Shown here: positions 1 through 8,750 of the stretch, one piece after another | How the letters are laid out: every line of letters begins with the position of its first letter | How positions within the stretch are numbered: the first letter of the stretch is position 1 | Source of the DNA: Spirochaetaceae bacterium bin103 | GTDB taxonomy: Bacteria; Spirochaetota; Spirochaetia; SZUA-6; Bin103 | Direction of reading: 5' to 3' | NCBI GenBank assembly: GCA_002238925.1 | Contig: MPNH01000002.1 | Coordinates: forward strand, 124,001 to 188,000 | DNA length: 64,000 nt | Notes under the pieces: model-generated | Databases searched by the model: none | What the model saw: only the letters and a program-made list of their open reading frames with translations | What the model was told of the DNA's origin: nothing | Made by a program: the position numbers and the translations under genes

Positions 1-200
1 CCGTAGCGGCTGTAGCGCAACGGCTCGCCCGCCTCAGCGCCGGCGGATAGCGGCGAATGGAACGTGGAGCTGCGCACCACGGGAGCCACCACCGGCTCGC
101 CCGGCCGGCCTTCCGGTTCGCCCGCATGGATGGCGCTGGTCGCCGGGCTGACCACCTTCATTCCACCGCCCGGCCGGCTCATCGGTTCATCAGGACTCAT
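1..200 (-). CDS. PLP-dependent Cys/Met metabolism enzyme (cystathionine gamma-synthase/lyase family), N-terminal part
   Basis: The reverse strand is open from an ATG at 200 to the left edge (66 codons) and is preceded by GGAGG five bases upstream. The translation has SAIHAGEPEGRPGEPVVAPV, then VRSSTF and RYSRYG. This is the N-terminal signature of the trans-sulfuration family, in which a His-Ala-Gly step is followed by a 'pp(i/v).SSTF' strand and the YSR(Y)GNP loop that binds the cofactor phosphate in the neighbouring subunit. Members make or break C-S bonds in cystathionine, homocysteine or methionine, in the cytoplasm. The PLP lysine lies outside the window, so synthase, gamma-lyase and sulfhydrylase cannot be told apart. 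The gene is divergent from the permease at 316. Confidence 0.85.
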   Translation of the reverse strand, partial: MSPDEPMSRPGGGMKVVSPATSAIHAGEPEGRPGEPVVAPVVRSSTFHSPLSAGAEAGEPLRYSRY

Positions 201-315
201 CTGCGCCTCCCTGCTGCGATAGTACCGGCTGGACGGTACGGTTTGACAGAGCGGGGCGGTCGTTGCCACCATCGCGCTGGCGCCACCCTCGGCGCACCGT
301 CCGGCAACTCGGCTC

Positions 316-1311
316 ATGGCAAGCTATATCCTCCGGCGCCTCGCCTACATGGTCATTCTGCTCGTCGCCCTGTCGGTGGTGGTGTTCATCGTGATCCAGC
401 TTCCGCCCGGCGACATGATGACGGTGATGCTGGCGCGCATGGAGGCGGGCGGCGCCGATGCCAGCCTCGGCGGCGAGGAGATTTCCGCCATGCAGGAGCA
501 GTACGGCCTGCACCTGCCGGCGCACATGCAGTACCTGCGCTGGTTCGGCAACCTGCTGCGCGGCAACCTGGGGCCGTCGTTCGTATACGGCAGGCCGGTC
601 ACCCTGCTGTTGCTGGAACGGCTGCCGCTTACCGTGCTGATCTCCGGCATCACTCTGCTGTTCGCCTACGCGGTAGCGATCCCGATCGGCATCTACTCCG
701 CCACCCACCAATACTCGCTCGGCGACTACGGGTTCACGGTGGTGGGGTTCGTCGGCCTGGCGACCCCGAACTTTCTGCTTGCCCTGATCCTGATGTACCT
801 GCTCCTGACCCTGTTCGGCGTCAGCCCCGGCGGCTTGTACTCAGCCGAGTTCGATCACGCTCCGTGGAGCTTCGCCAAGTTTCTGAACGGCCTCGGGCAC
901 CTGCCACTGCCGATCATCGTCATCGGCATGGCCGGCACGGCGGCGATCATCCGGGTGATGCGCGGCACCTTGCTCGACGAGCTGCGCAAGCAGTACGTGA
1001 TCACCGCCCGCGCCAAGGGCGTATCCGAGGCCACGCTCACTTTCAAGTACCCGGTGCGGGTCGCGTTGAACCCGATCATCAGCACGGTCGGCTGGCTGCT
1101 GCCGGAGATCGTCTCCGGCAGCACCATCGTCGCCATCGTGCTCAGCCTGCCGACCGTGGCGCCGCTGCTGTTCGATGCGCTGCTTCAGGAAGACATGTTT
1201 CTGGCCGGCAGCACGCTGATGGTGCTGGCCGCGCTGACCATTGTCGGCACGCTGATCTCCGACCTGCTGCTGGTAATCACCGACCCGCGCATCCGCTTCG
1301 AGCGCGTCTAA
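316..1311 (+). CDS. Peptide-type ABC transporter permease (DppB/OppB family)
   Basis: A 331-residue inner-membrane permease of the binding-protein-dependent peptide/nickel class. It begins MASYILRRLAYMVILLVALS, the usual DppB/OppB start with a basic cap and the first membrane helix. It has an exported loop with GLHLPAHMQYLRWF and GNLGPSF, and the cytoplasmic EAA-like loop (TARAKGVSEATLTFKYPVRV, about residues 233-252) that contacts the ATPase. It ends DPRIRFERV, typical of the family. The start has no strong ribosome site, but the N-terminus matches the family exactly. The partner permease starts 7 bases after the stop, and the binding protein is likely the one at 3744. No ATPase gene is nearby. 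The substrate may be a peptide or an oligosaccharide, since this class carries both. Confidence 0.93.
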   Translation: MASYILRRLAYMVILLVALSVVVFIVIQLPPGDMMTVMLARMEAGGADASLGGEEISAMQEQYGLHLPAHMQYLRWFGNLLRGNLGPSFVYGRPVTLLLLERLPLTVLISGITLLFAYAVAIPIGIYSATHQYSLGDYGFTVVGFVGLATPNFLLALILMYLLLTLFGVSPGGLYSAEFDHAPWSFAKFLNGLGHLPLPIIVIGMAGTAAIIRVMRGTLLDELRKQYVITARAKGVSEATLTFKYPVRVALNPIISTVGWLLPEIVSGSTIVAIVLSLPTVAPLLFDALLQEDMFLAGSTLMVLAALTIVGTLISDLLLVITDPRIRFERV

Positions 1312-1318
1312 GCCGCGC

Positions 1319-2440
1319 ATGAGCACGATCACCGTGACCCGCCGGGAGAGCGCCGCCGAGGAGCGCTACTACCTCGCCACCCAGTGGCAGCTTATCCGGC
1401 GCCGGTTCGCTGCCCACCGCCTTGCCCTGCTTGGCACCGTGCTGCTGATCGTCCTGTACGCGGGCGCCCTGTTCGCGGAGTTCCTCGCCCCCTACGACGC
1501 CTTTCGCCGCTTCCCGGACTATCAACTGACCGCGCCGCAACGGGTGCGCCTGTTCCACGACGGCACGCCGCGCCTGCCGTTCGTTTACGGCCTGCACCGG
1601 GAACGCCACCCCGAGACCCTGCGTTGGCAGTTCGCCATTGACCGCGACACCCGCTACCCGATCGCGTTGTTCGTACGCGGCGACCCGTACCGGCTGGTCG
1701 GCCTCATCCCCGCGGACATTCATCTGTTCGGTGTCCGTCACGAGGAAGGCTTCCTGTTCCTGTTCGGGACCGACAATCTGGGCCGCGACCTGTTCTCGCG
1801 CAACGTGTACGCGGCGCGCATCTCGCTGAGCATCGGCCTGGTCGGCGTGGCGATGAGCTTCGTGCTCGGCTGCCTGCTCGGCGGCATCTCCGGCTACTAC
1901 GGCGGCGCCGTCGACACCTTCATCCAGCGGCTGATCGAGTTCCTGATCTCGATCCCGTCGATTCCGCTGTGGATGGCGCTGGCGGCGGCGCTGCCCAACG
2001 ACTGGCCGCCGCTGCGCATCTACTTCGGCATTACCGTGATCCTGTCGGTGGTGGGCTGGACCGGGCTGGCGCGCGTGGTGCGCGGCAAGCTGCTGGAGTT
2101 GCGCGAGGCCGACTTCGTGATGGCGGCGCGCATCGCCGGCGCCGTGGAGCGCAACATCATCGCGCGCCACCTGCTGCCGTCGTTCATGAGCTACCTGATC
2201 GTCAGCCTCACCCTGAGCATCCCCGGCATGATCCTGGCCGAGACCGCGCTCAGCTTCCTCGGCGTCGGCATCCAGCCCCCGGCCATCAGTTGGGGCGCGC
2301 TGCTGCAGGGCGCCCAGAACGTGCGCACCGTCGCCCTGGCGCCGTGGCTGTTCATCCCCGGATTGTTCATCGTCCTCACCGTCCTGTCCTTCAACTTCGT
2401 CGGCGACGGCCTGCGCGACGCCGCCGACCCCTACCGGTAG
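1319..2440 (+). CDS. Peptide-type ABC transporter permease (DppC/OppC family) with long periplasmic insert
   Basis: A 373-residue partner of the upstream permease. After the first membrane helix (about residues 40-60) comes FLAPYD, then an insert of roughly 85 residues, then LFGTDNLGRDLFSRNVYAAR, which is the diagnostic OppC/DppC motif. The EAA loop (residues about 255-285, VRGKLLELREADFVMAARIA) and the late AETALSFLGVGIQPP segment are present. The insert makes it longer than the usual 280-300 residues. It is characteristic of the subgroup that travels with binding proteins near 670 residues long, like the one at 3744. Translation is probably coupled to the first permease through the 7-base gap. 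It forms the second half of the channel. Confidence 0.93.
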   Translation: MSTITVTRRESAAEERYYLATQWQLIRRRFAAHRLALLGTVLLIVLYAGALFAEFLAPYDAFRRFPDYQLTAPQRVRLFHDGTPRLPFVYGLHRERHPETLRWQFAIDRDTRYPIALFVRGDPYRLVGLIPADIHLFGVRHEEGFLFLFGTDNLGRDLFSRNVYAARISLSIGLVGVAMSFVLGCLLGGISGYYGGAVDTFIQRLIEFLISIPSIPLWMALAAALPNDWPPLRIYFGITVILSVVGWTGLARVVRGKLLELREADFVMAARIAGAVERNIIARHLLPSFMSYLIVSLTLSIPGMILAETALSFLGVGIQPPAISWGALLQGAQNVRTVALAPWLFIPGLFIVLTVLSFNFVGDGLRDAADPYR

Positions 2441-2461
2441 CTACTTCGGGCGCCCCCGCCG

Positions 2462-2501
2462 CCCTATCGCTCATGCCGTGACGCTTCTGCGGGCGATAGG
2501 G
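2462..2501. terminator. Hairpin between permease and Fic gene
   Basis: CCCTATCGC at 2462-2470 pairs perfectly with GCGATAGGG at 2493-2501 (9 bp, 22-base loop). It sits just after the DppC-like gene and just before the Fic start, with no T run. It could end or attenuate the permease transcript, or protect its 3' end. Confidence 0.45.
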
Positions 2502-2517
2502 TATTGTGCTATTGCTC

Positions 2518-3675
2518 ATGAGGTGGATCTGGCAGCGGCCGGGGTGGCCGGAGTTCTCCTGGGATGCGGGGCGGCTGGCGCCGCTGGAGGCCCGGTTTCT
2601 GCACGAATCGGGTCGCCGGATCGGTGCGTGGCGCCATCTCTCCGACCGCGACCGAACCGATCTGAGGATCGAGTGGCTGAGCGACGAGGCGCTCGACACC
2701 TCGGAGATCGAGGGCGAGATCCTGAACCGCGCCTCCGTGCAGTCGTCGATTCGGCGGCATTTCGGCCTTGGCGTCGAACCGCGGCGCGTCTCGGCAGCGG
2801 AGGCCGGTGTGGCCGAGATGATGGTGGCCGTGCACCGGACCTTCGACACTCCGCTTGACCATGAAACGCTGTGGCGGTGGCACGGGACGCTGATGCGCGA
2901 GCGCCACTGGCTGGCGGGGGTTGGCGGGGGCCGGGCGGGCCACGGGCTGGCGGTGATCGGCGGGTACCGGCAGCACAAGGAGCCGATGCAGGTAGTGTCC
3001 GGCCCCGACTACAACCGCAGAGTCCACTATGAAGCGCCCCCGTCCGACCTGATGATGACCGAGATGGCGCGCTTCCTTGCGTGGTACGAAGGCTCGCGCG
3101 CGGTGCCCGCGCTGACCCGTGCGGGGATAGCCCACTTCTATTTCGAGTGCATCCATCCGTTCGAAGACGGCAACGGTCGGATCGGCCGCGCACTGGCCGA
3201 GAAGGCGCTTGCCCAGTCGCTCGGAGAACCGACCCTGATCGCGCTTTCGCGAGCGATTGTCCGGCGTCAGGCGGCATACTACGCGGCGCTGGAGTCCGCC
3301 GGCCGCTCGCTGGACGTCACCGACTGGCTGGTGTGGTTTGCCGACACCGCGCTGGCAGCGCAGAACTGGGGCGAACGGCGTCTGATCCGGCTGATCGAGC
3401 AGACGCGGATGTTCGACCGGCTCCGCGGGCGGCTGAATCCGCGCCAGGAGAAGGCCCTGCTGCGCCTGTTCCGGGAGGAACCGGACGGATTCAAGGGGGG
3501 CCTGAGCGCCGACAACTACCGGCGAATTACTCGCGCCTCTGCCTCGACCGCGACCAGAGACCTCGCCGACTTGGTCGCCAAGGGAGCGCTTCGCCGCACC
3601 GGCGAGCGCCGCCACACGCGCTACTGGCTCGACCTGCCATCGTTCGGCCCAGCCGACAGCGCGAAGCTCAGGTAG
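2518..3675 (+). CDS. Fic family protein (DUF4172-Fic, self-inhibited type)
   Basis: A 385-residue protein. The N-terminus MRWIWQRPGWPEFSWD is the DUF4172 region that precedes many Fic domains. DTSEIEGE near residue 61 fits the inhibitory (S/T)xxxE(G/N) motif, whose glutamate blocks ATP binding in class II Fic proteins. The catalytic loop HPFEDGNGRIGR starts at His213 and matches HxFx(D/E)GNGR(x)xR, so it should transfer AMP (or another nucleotide part) to a protein hydroxyl. The C-terminal 90 residues look like a winged helix (SADNYRRITRASASTATRDL), suggesting DNA binding or target recognition. An in-frame GTG at 2506 is an alternative start. The gene lies between ABC permeases and their binding protein on the same strand, an odd place for a Fic gene. 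The target is unknown. Confidence 0.9.
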   Translation: MRWIWQRPGWPEFSWDAGRLAPLEARFLHESGRRIGAWRHLSDRDRTDLRIEWLSDEALDTSEIEGEILNRASVQSSIRRHFGLGVEPRRVSAAEAGVAEMMVAVHRTFDTPLDHETLWRWHGTLMRERHWLAGVGGGRAGHGLAVIGGYRQHKEPMQVVSGPDYNRRVHYEAPPSDLMMTEMARFLAWYEGSRAVPALTRAGIAHFYFECIHPFEDGNGRIGRALAEKALAQSLGEPTLIALSRAIVRRQAAYYAALESAGRSLDVTDWLVWFADTALAAQNWGERRLIRLIEQTRMFDRLRGRLNPRQEKALLRLFREEPDGFKGGLSADNYRRITRASASTATRDLADLVAKGALRRTGERRHTRYWLDLPSFGPADSAKLR

Positions 3676-3679
3676 AGGG

Positions 3680-3708
3680 TTGACAGGGGACGGTCTCCGG
3701 CCAACGAT
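3680..3708 (+). promoter_or_regulatory. Possible sigma-70 promoter for binding-protein gene
   Basis: TTGACA at 3680-3685 is a perfect -35 element. A 17-base spacer leads to AACGAT at 3703-3708, which matches the -10 consensus at only three positions. It would give the binding-protein gene its own promoter apart from the permeases. The weak -10 keeps confidence low. Confidence 0.3.
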
Positions 3709-3743
3709 TGACGGTGAAACAAAAGACTCCACAAGGAGGAGAT

Positions 3744-5806
3744 ATGATCAAGAGACAGTTCATGCTGATTGCGGCGGTGCTGCTCGGCTGTTCGCTGGCG
3801 GCGTTCGCCGGCGGCACGGAAGAGGGCGCGAGCGGCGAGGCGATGGCCGCCGAGCGCACCGGCAAGTATGGCGAGGCGCCGATGCTGGCCGAGCTGGTGG
3901 CAGCCGGCGAGCTGCCGCCGGTGGACGCGGGGCTGCCGGGGAACCCGCGGGTGCGCCCCCCGCTCGAGGGAGGGGGCACCTGCGGCGGCCGGTGAACCCG
4001 TCGGTGCGCACTCCGATCGAGGAAGTGGGCACCTACGGCGGAACCGTGCGCGTGTTCGCCATCGACAACTGGCCGTGGCAGGACATGACCGAAAGCGTCG
4101 AGCGCGGCCCCTACATGCTCAAGGGCGTTGACGGACAGATCCTGCCCGACGTGGCCGCGGGGGTCGAGATGGCCGCCGACAACACCTCGGTGACCATCAC
4201 CCTGCGCGAGGGCCACAAGTGGTCCGACGGCCAGCCGGTGACCGCCGACGACGTGGTATTCCAGTTCGTGGCCATGCACCTGCACCCAGAGATCGTAACC
4301 TACAAGACCAGCCCGTTCGTGACCGACGCGACACGCATCGACGAGCGCACCGTGCGCCTGGACTTCGACGCGCCGCACCCGGAAATGATCGTCAAGCTGG
4401 CCACCTGGCACGGCGGCGACTGGGAGATGCTGAAGCCCAAGCACTACCTTTCCAAGTGGCACATCGACTACAACGAGAACGCCAACGACGTGGCCAAGGA
4501 GGAAGGCCATGAGTCCTGGCAGCAGGCCTTTACCGATCACTTTTTCTGGAAGCCGTCGACCGACATCGACCTGCCGGTGATCCAGGGCTGGCGTTTCACC
4601 GAGATCACCCCCACCGTGCGCGTGTTCGAGCGCAACCCCTACTACCTGCGCGTCGACACGGCCGGCAACCAGCTCCCCTACATCGACCGCATCGTTTCCA
4701 CCGTGGTCGAGAAGGAGGTGTACAACCTCAAGATCATCGGCGGCGAATCCGACCTGGCATACGGCAGCACCAGCCTGGAGGACTTCGCCCTTTACAAGGA
4801 GAACGAGGAAGCCGGCGACTACAAGGTGACGCTGATTCCCGGGTTGTCCGCCGCCGACGTGGCGGTGGTGCTGAACCAGAACCACCTGGAAGAGTGGAAG
4901 GCGGAGCTATATCAGGACGTGCGCTTCCGGCGCGCTCTCTCGCTCGCCATCAACCGCGACGAGGTGAACGAGCAGGTGTTCTTCGGCCTGTCCACCGCAC
5001 GGCAGGCAGCACCGCCGTCGGTACACAGCTACTACAAGGAGGAGTGGGGCAACGCATGGGCCGACTACGACCCGGATCAGGCCAACGCCCTGCTCGACGA
5101 GGCCGGCCTGACCGAGCGCGCGCGGGACGGATTCCGCTTGGCGCCGGGCGGCGAGGAACTGCAGATCCTGGTCGAGTACTCCGAAAGCACCCCGGTGCCG
5201 GCGATGGAACTGATCAAGGAGTACTGGGAAACGGTAGGCGTCAAGGTGCTGCTCAAGGTGGAAACCGGCCAGTCGCGCAACGTCACCCGGACGCTGAACG
5301 AGCACGACGCTCGGGCAAGCGGCATCGGCGAGGCGTCGGAAACCGGCCAGTACATCACCGGCGGCGGCGAGGCGTTCACCTGCAACCGATCGCGCGGCGT
5401 CACCGCGGACTCGCGCTGGATGCCGTGCGGCACCGACAACGGCTGGGGCTGGCAGTGGGGCAAGTGGCTGGCCGCCAACGCCGCCATCAAGGCCGGCACC
5501 CATACGCTCGCCGACTTCGGCGGCGAAATGCCCGGCTGGGAACCGCCGCAGGAGGTCAAGGATCTGGACGAGTGGTCCTGGGCGCTCCGCGTCACCGAGT
5601 TCGGCTCCCCCGAATACGTCGAGCTGGCAACCAACATCGCGCAACTGCAGGCCGACAAGCTGTGGGCGATCGGCGTGGCGGGCATGAGCCCGACCATCTA
5701 TATCTCGCGCAGCAACATCGGCAACGTTCCCCAAGCCTACGGGATCGGCGTGGAGTGGTCGATCGGCCTCAACTACTGGGGCGACCAACTCTTCTTCCGC
5801 CAGTAG
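3744..5806 (+). CDS. ABC transporter substrate-binding protein, family 5 (peptide type); frameshifted by a corrupted duplication
   Basis: AAGGAGGA at 3733-3740 sets the ATG at 3744. The N-terminus MIKRQFMLIAAVLLGCSLAA, then FAGGTEEG, is a spirochaete-style export signal. This frame stops near 3995, while the rest of the protein (VGTYGGTVRVFAIDNWPWQD to the stop at 5806) is one base-frame away. Positions 3941-3993 are a degraded 53-bp copy of 3994-4046. Removing 53 bases joins the two frames exactly and gives a normal protein of about 669 residues. The mature part has family 5 traits: WSDGQPVTADDVVFQF, FERNPYYLRVD and RFRRALSLAINRDEVN. It would capture peptides or oligosaccharides outside the inner membrane for the permeases at 316-2440. 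Probably functional in the organism if the duplication is an assembly error. Confidence 0.85.
3941..4046 (+). repeat. 53-bp imperfect tandem duplication causing a frameshift
   Basis: GAACCCG at 3941 and GAACCCG at 3994 begin two 53-base units. About eight of the first 48 positions differ. The left copy has C or G wherever an A/T-to-G/C change occurs (seven positions), with one further C/G swap. The right copy encodes the family-conserved NPSVRTPIEEVGTYGG. The left encodes NPRVRPPLEGGGTCGG and shifts the frame. Confidence 0.85.
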
Positions 5807-5830
5807 AGCCGACTCTACCGGTCACAGGAC

Positions 5831-5853
5831 AGGCGTGGCGCAATGCCACGCCT
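5831..5853. terminator. Hairpin after binding-protein gene
   Basis: AGGCGTGGC (5831-5839) and GCCACGCCT (5845-5853) form a perfect 9-bp stem with a 5-base loop, 25 bases after the binding-protein stop. There is no T run. It lies between convergent genes, so it could act in both directions. Confidence 0.55.
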
Positions 5854-5868
5854 GCGCCTACCTTACAC

Positions 5869-5904
5869 GGGCCAGCCGGCGGCGCGTATCGCCACGGCTG
5901 GCCC
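5869..5904. terminator. Second hairpin between convergent genes
   Basis: GGGCCAGCCG (5869-5878) pairs perfectly with CGGCTGGCCC (5895-5904), a 10-bp stem with a 16-base loop, ending 12 bases before the stop of the convergent dehydratase gene. A hairpin with the same core arms lies after the next binding-protein gene at 10455-10487. Confidence 0.55.
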
Positions 5905-5916
5905 GATTCGCAACCG

Positions 5917-7095
5917 CTACCAGTTGGTGTGGGAGCCGTCGGAGCGGCGCAGGTGGGGGTTTTCCCAGAACTCGAACGCTTTCTTGACCGCCGGTGCGTC
6001 CTCGTTGAACTCGACGCCCAGGCCGGGCGTGTCGGGTACGCGGTGGGTCACGCCGTCGAGCTTCGGCTGCACCGGGAACAGCTCGGAATCGAAGTCGAAT
6101 CCCAACTCCGGAGAGCGCTCCTCCAGCCAGGCGAACAACGGGGTAGCGGCCGCCAGGTGGATGCAGGCCGCCGTGCTCACCGGACCGAGCGGGTTGTGCG
6201 GCATAAGGTCGATGTAGTGCGCCTCGCACATGCCGACTACCTTCATCGCCTCGGTGAAACCGCCCACGTTGCAGATGTCGAGCCGCGCGTAGGCGGAAAT
6301 GCCGCGCTCCAGGTAGGGCCGGAACTGCCACTTGCTGGCGAACTCCTCACCGATCGCCATTGGCACCGGCGTCATGCGCTGCAGCGCGTCGTAGGCCTCC
6401 GGCGTCTCGTCGCGGATCGGTTCCTCCAGGAAGTCGAGGGTCCCGGCCGGCATCGACTGGCAGAACGAGGCCGCTTCGCCCACCGACAGCCGGTGGTGGT
6501 AGTCGATGCCGAGTGCGGCGCGCCGGCCCACCGCCTCGCGCACCTTCACGATCCACTCGGCGGTGTGCGCCATCGACACCCGCGGATCGAATACCGGATC
6601 GGGGCGGCCGTCGCCCTCGTACGGTTCATCCACCGCCGGATAGCCGATGCCGGTGCGGATGCAGGTCCACCCCGCCGCCACCAGCCGCTCCGCCTCGTCC
6701 ACCACGCCTGGTCCCGGCTGCGTGGTGGTGGTCACGAAGCACGGCACCCGGTCGCGCTGCTTGCCGCCCAGGAGCTGATACACCGGCACCCCCAGGCTGC
6801 GCGCCACCAGGTCGTGCAGCGCGATGTCTATCGCCGACAGCGCCGCGGTCAGCACGCGTCCGCCTTCGAAGTACTGGCTGCGGTAAACGCGTTGCCACAG
6901 GGCGCCGATGCGGCGCGGATCCTCACCGATCAGAAAGCGGCGGAAGTGGTCGATGGCGCCCTGCACGGCCAACTCGCGGCCGCTCAGCCCCGCCTCGCCG
7001 TAGCCGTAGGAGCCGTCGTCGCTCTCGATCTTGAGCACGAACAGATTGCGATGGCCGGCCCACACCGGAAAGCTCTTGATGGCAATAATCTTCAT
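5917..7095 (-). CDS. Mandelate racemase/muconate lactonizing (enolase superfamily) sugar-acid dehydratase
   Basis: A 392-residue protein starting at MKIIAIKSFPV (ATG at 7095). In-frame codons further upstream give a non-family extension. The capping domain (about 1-115) is followed by a barrel carrying the three metal ligands Asp198 (GIDYHH), Glu224 (FLEEP) and Glu250 (GEE). His200 lies in the DYHHR motif and His300 in DLMPHNPLGP. This pattern fits the mannonate/galactonate dehydratase branch, which removes water from an aldonic acid to give a 2-keto-3-deoxy acid in the cytoplasm. The exact sugar acid cannot be read from the sequence. The gene stands alone on this strand, facing the binding-protein gene, with two hairpins between the stops. 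Confidence 0.88.
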   Translation of the reverse strand: MKIIAIKSFPVWAGHRNLFVLKIESDDGSYGYGEAGLSGRELAVQGAIDHFRRFLIGEDPRRIGALWQRVYRSQYFEGGRVLTAALSAIDIALHDLVARSLGVPVYQLLGGKQRDRVPCFVTTTTQPGPGVVDEAERLVAAGWTCIRTGIGYPAVDEPYEGDGRPDPVFDPRVSMAHTAEWIVKVREAVGRRAALGIDYHHRLSVGEAASFCQSMPAGTLDFLEEPIRDETPEAYDALQRMTPVPMAIGEEFASKWQFRPYLERGISAYARLDICNVGGFTEAMKVVGMCEAHYIDLMPHNPLGPVSTAACIHLAAATPLFAWLEERSPELGFDFDSELFPVQPKLDGVTHRVPDTPGLGVEFNEDAPAVKKAFEFWENPHLRRSDGSHTNW

Positions 7096-7174
7096 GGCGG
7101 TGCCAGCATAGCGCAGGCGTGGCTCGTCCGCCTGCCCGCTTGGTAAACGCATCCGCCATACTGAAGCCGCTCAT

Positions 7175-7239
7175 GGCCCCGTTGGCCGATTGGCCTTGGT
7201 CATCACCCCGGGGCACACCGGGTGCCGCGAAACGGGGCC
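7175..7239. terminator. Long inverted repeat after GH1 gene
   Basis: GGCCCCGTT (7175-7183) pairs with AACGGGGCC (7231-7239). The enclosed region has its own self-complementary core (CCCCGGGG, 7207-7214). It lies just past the stop of the GH1 gene on the minus strand and just before the dehydratase start, so it could separate the two transcripts. Confidence 0.45.
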
Positions 7240-7245
7240 ACATGC

Positions 7246-8583
7246 TCAGGGGGCGACGAGCCGGTTCTCCGCCGCCACCCTCCCGTACCACAGACCGCTG
7301 TCCTTGAGGGTACGCTCCTGGGTCCGGAAATCGACGTACGCCAGACCGAAGCGGCTGTCGTACCCGAACGCCCACTCGAAGTTGTCCATCAGGCTCCACA
7401 CGAAGTAGCCCTTCATCGGAACCCCCGCCTTGAGCAGGTCGAGTACCGCAGCGAAATGGCCGTGGAGATAGGCGATGCGCCGCGGATCGCGCACTCGGCC
7501 ATCGACGAGCCTGTCCGGCAGCGACATGCCGTTCTCGGTCACGTACCATTCGGGTATGTGCGGGTGCCGGTGATACAGGCGGGTGAGCAGATCGGTGAGC
7601 CCGGCCGGGAAAATCTCCCAGTCGCGGTCGCTGACATTGGCATCGTCGCGACGATGCAGCGGCTTGCCGTCGCCGCCGGCGGGGTCGTGCACGACCTGCC
7701 GCGTGTAGTAGTTGAGCGCGAAATAGTCCACCGGCTGGTGGATGGTTCCCATGTCGCCGGCGGCGATCTCGGGGACATCGGCGCCGTAGTGGTCCCAGGC
7801 AATCTGCGGATACGGCCGGCCCATCACCGGATCGAGGAACCACTCATTGTGGGTGGCATTGGCCAGTGCGGCACGGCGCAGGTCCGCCTCGGTTTCCTGC
7901 GCGGGGTACGCCGGCGTCATGTTCAGAACGATGCCGGCCTTGCAGTTGCTGCTGTGCGCTCGAATGATCGGCATCGCCGTCCCGTGGGCAACAAGCACGT
8001 TGTGGGCGACCTGTAGCGCCACCGCGCGATCCTGCAGACCGGGCGCATGCTGGCCCAGCTCGTTGCCCAGCATCGAAACGCACCAGGGTTCGTTGAACGT
8101 GGCCCACATCTTCACCCGGTCGCCGAGCCGGGCGGTAACCGCCTCCGTGTACCAGGCGAATGCATCGATGGTGTTGCGGCTGGCCCACCCGCCATCGTCC
8201 TGCAGGGCCTGCGGCAAATCCCAGTGATAGAGGGTAACCAGCGGCACAATGCCGGCATCACCGAGGGCGTCCACCAGCCGGTCGTAATAGTCGAGACCCG
8301 TACCGTTAACGGTCCCGCCGCCATCCGGAACCACTCGCGGCCATGCGATGGAGAACCGGTAAGCGTTGTTGTTCATCGCCTTCATGATGGCGATGTCGTC
8401 GCGGTATCGGTAGTAGGAATCACACGCCGGATCCCCGGTGGCGCCGCCGGCGACCTTACCTGACATTGCCGCGAAGCGGTCCCAGATCGACTGGCCTCTG
8501 CCGTCGGCCGCGGTGGCGCCTTCAATCTGGTACGAAGCGGTTGCGGTACCCCAGAGAAATCCGGGCGGGAACTGGTCATGCAC
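7246..8583 (-). CDS. GH1 family beta-glucosidase
   Basis: A 445-residue cytoplasmic glycosidase that hydrolyses terminal beta-glucosides (GH1 also covers galactosides and 6-phospho-sugars). AGGAGG at 8591-8596 sets a GTG start at 8583, reading (M)HDQFPPGFLWGTATASYQIE, the usual GH1 opening. The acid/base Glu165 is in TFNEP (162-166) and the nucleophile Glu350 is in TENG. The substrate-contact segment WSLMDNFEWAFGY is intact. The length is standard for the family. There is no signal peptide, so it acts on imported sugar. The gene is divergent from a sugar importer at 8789-12451 and shares a 205-base control region with it, which suggests beta-linked oligosaccharides enter by that importer and are cut here. 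Confidence 0.95.
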   Translation of the reverse strand: MHDQFPPGFLWGTATASYQIEGATAADGRGQSIWDRFAAMSGKVAGGATGDPACDSYYRYRDDIAIMKAMNNNAYRFSIAWPRVVPDGGGTVNGTGLDYYDRLVDALGDAGIVPLVTLYHWDLPQALQDDGGWASRNTIDAFAWYTEAVTARLGDRVKMWATFNEPWCVSMLGNELGQHAPGLQDRAVALQVAHNVLVAHGTAMPIIRAHSSNCKAGIVLNMTPAYPAQETEADLRRAALANATHNEWFLDPVMGRPYPQIAWDHYGADVPEIAAGDMGTIHQPVDYFALNYYTRQVVHDPAGGDGKPLHRRDDANVSDRDWEIFPAGLTDLLTRLYHRHPHIPEWYVTENGMSLPDRLVDGRVRDPRRIAYLHGHFAAVLDLLKAGVPMKGYFVWSLMDNFEWAFGYDSRFGLAYVDFRTQERTLKDSGLWYGRVAAENRLVAP

Positions 8584-8693
8584 GATTCCACCTCCTGACG
8601 GCGGCACGGGCTTGGCTCGCCGCGTCGTCCGCGCTCGGCGGCCTTAGCGCGATCCTGCGCACTCCGCCCACCCACCGCCCACGCCCGCTACTA

Positions 8694-8750
8694 TAGACAA
8701 TACCCGATTTGTTTGATATACAACGGGAGACTGATCGAAACTAATCGAAA
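8694..8750 (+). promoter_or_regulatory. Promoter and candidate operator for the sugar importer operon
   Basis: TAGACA (8694-8699) and TATACA (8717-8722) are separated by exactly 17 bases and match sigma-70 -35 and -10 boxes at five of six and four of six positions. Just downstream, CTGATCGAAA and CTAATCGAAA form a 10-base direct repeat (8731-8750) at the expected transcription start and early leader, a position suited to a repressor. This stretch is far richer in A+T than the flanking genes. Confidence 0.6.

Noticed and set aside
57-1322. Long plus-strand frame (421 codons) across the first permease
   Set aside because: Its translation is Arg/His/Gly-rich noise and it overlaps the well-supported DppB-like gene in another frame. 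It is a GC-rich shadow.
4894-7146. 750-codon plus-strand frame spanning the binding protein end and the dehydratase
   Set aside because: It covers two genes on opposite strands in shadow frames, with low-complexity composition and no family match.
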